A stretch of DNA of 30,676 nt from Silene noctiflora. Taxonomy: Eukaryota > Streptophyta > Magnoliopsida > Caryophyllales > Caryophyllaceae. This document shows, one piece after another, positions 30,351 through 30,676 of the stretch. A program made the translations under genes and the position numbers. Where the stretch lies: contig VHZZ01005248.1 of NCBI GenBank assembly GCA_009801015.1, positions 28,034-58,709 on the forward strand, given 5' to 3'. Positions within the stretch are counted from its first letter, which is position 1; the number at the start of each line of letters is the position of its first letter. The notes beneath the pieces are model-generated. The model did no database searches. It was not told where the DNA came from and saw nothing but the letters and a program-made list of their open reading frames with translations.

Positions 30351-30676
30351 AAGAAGAAGGATAGGATTTAAATCCCTTTTGTAATATGAGTAGTTTAATA
30401 ATACTGTCAGGAATGAACATGATTCATAGTTTAATCTTGTTATATATGCTCTTAGCTCCTTATGCAGCGAGCTTACAGAAATGCAGAGTANCTTTGTTCC
30501 GTCGATAGAAGGAAAACTTCGTTTCAGCTAACCAAACCGTTTTACCTAACTGGGCAGTACGACGTGTAGATATGATTACTACGAAATTAGCTATCTGCTA
30601 TCTTTACATCATACTAAGCCATATTGTGGCCCTATTTGAGGATTTCAGCATTTAACTATCAAAACTCAGGCCACCT

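Overview
This window is plant nuclear DNA, most likely from a eudicot. It has AT-rich introns with GT-AG borders, genes split into up to 33 exons, SINEs, Stowaway-type MITEs and a Ty3/gypsy LTR-retrotransposon remnant. The genes belong to plant families. I lean weakly towards Caryophyllales because of the repeat style, but nothing here fixes the species. Two single N bases (18319 and 30491) show this is draft assembly.

Layout. 1-2680: decayed Ty3/gypsy (Tat-like) element with gag, RT/RNase H and a 3' LTR. 2681-4071: intergenic DNA and the promoter of the first gene. 4072-18895 (+): a complete 33-exon gene for a type IIB autoinhibited Ca2+-ATPase of the ACA8/ACA10 clade; joining the exons gives one open frame of 1090 residues. 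18896-20092: spacer. 20093-24919 (-): a complete 5-exon MscS-like channel gene (MSL10 type, 852 residues). 24920-27315: shared upstream region rich in small transposons. 27316-30676 (+): first seven exons of a second ACA10-like gene, which runs off the window end. The two ATPase genes are tandem paralogs with matching exon borders, intron sequence and promoter blocks. The channel gene sits between them in opposite orientation, tail-to-tail with the first and head-to-head with the second.

Main observation. The first ATPase gene keeps its frame and every splice site, plus the calmodulin-binding N-terminus, the phosphorylated-Asp motif DKTGT and the TGD motif. It has nevertheless lost residues a Ca2+ pump needs. 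The TM6 ligands Asn and Asp are both Tyr, TM4 PEGLP is PDGLP, the actuator TGES is TKQS, and the hinge TGDG is ATDG. It therefore looks like either a pseudo-pump (a calmodulin-binding, transport-dead ATPase) or a very recent loss still wearing an intact frame. The same gene carries a relic second exon 12 with the ancestral sequence, a tandem copy of exon 32 beside an N, two small duplications at splice donors, a GC-AG intron and a uORF. The second ATPase gene looks more canonical as far as it can be read, but its catalytic exons lie outside the window.

Both families act in Ca2+ signalling at membranes, so co-location of a stretch-activated channel and Ca2+ pumps is suggestive. Clustering alone does not show that they work together.
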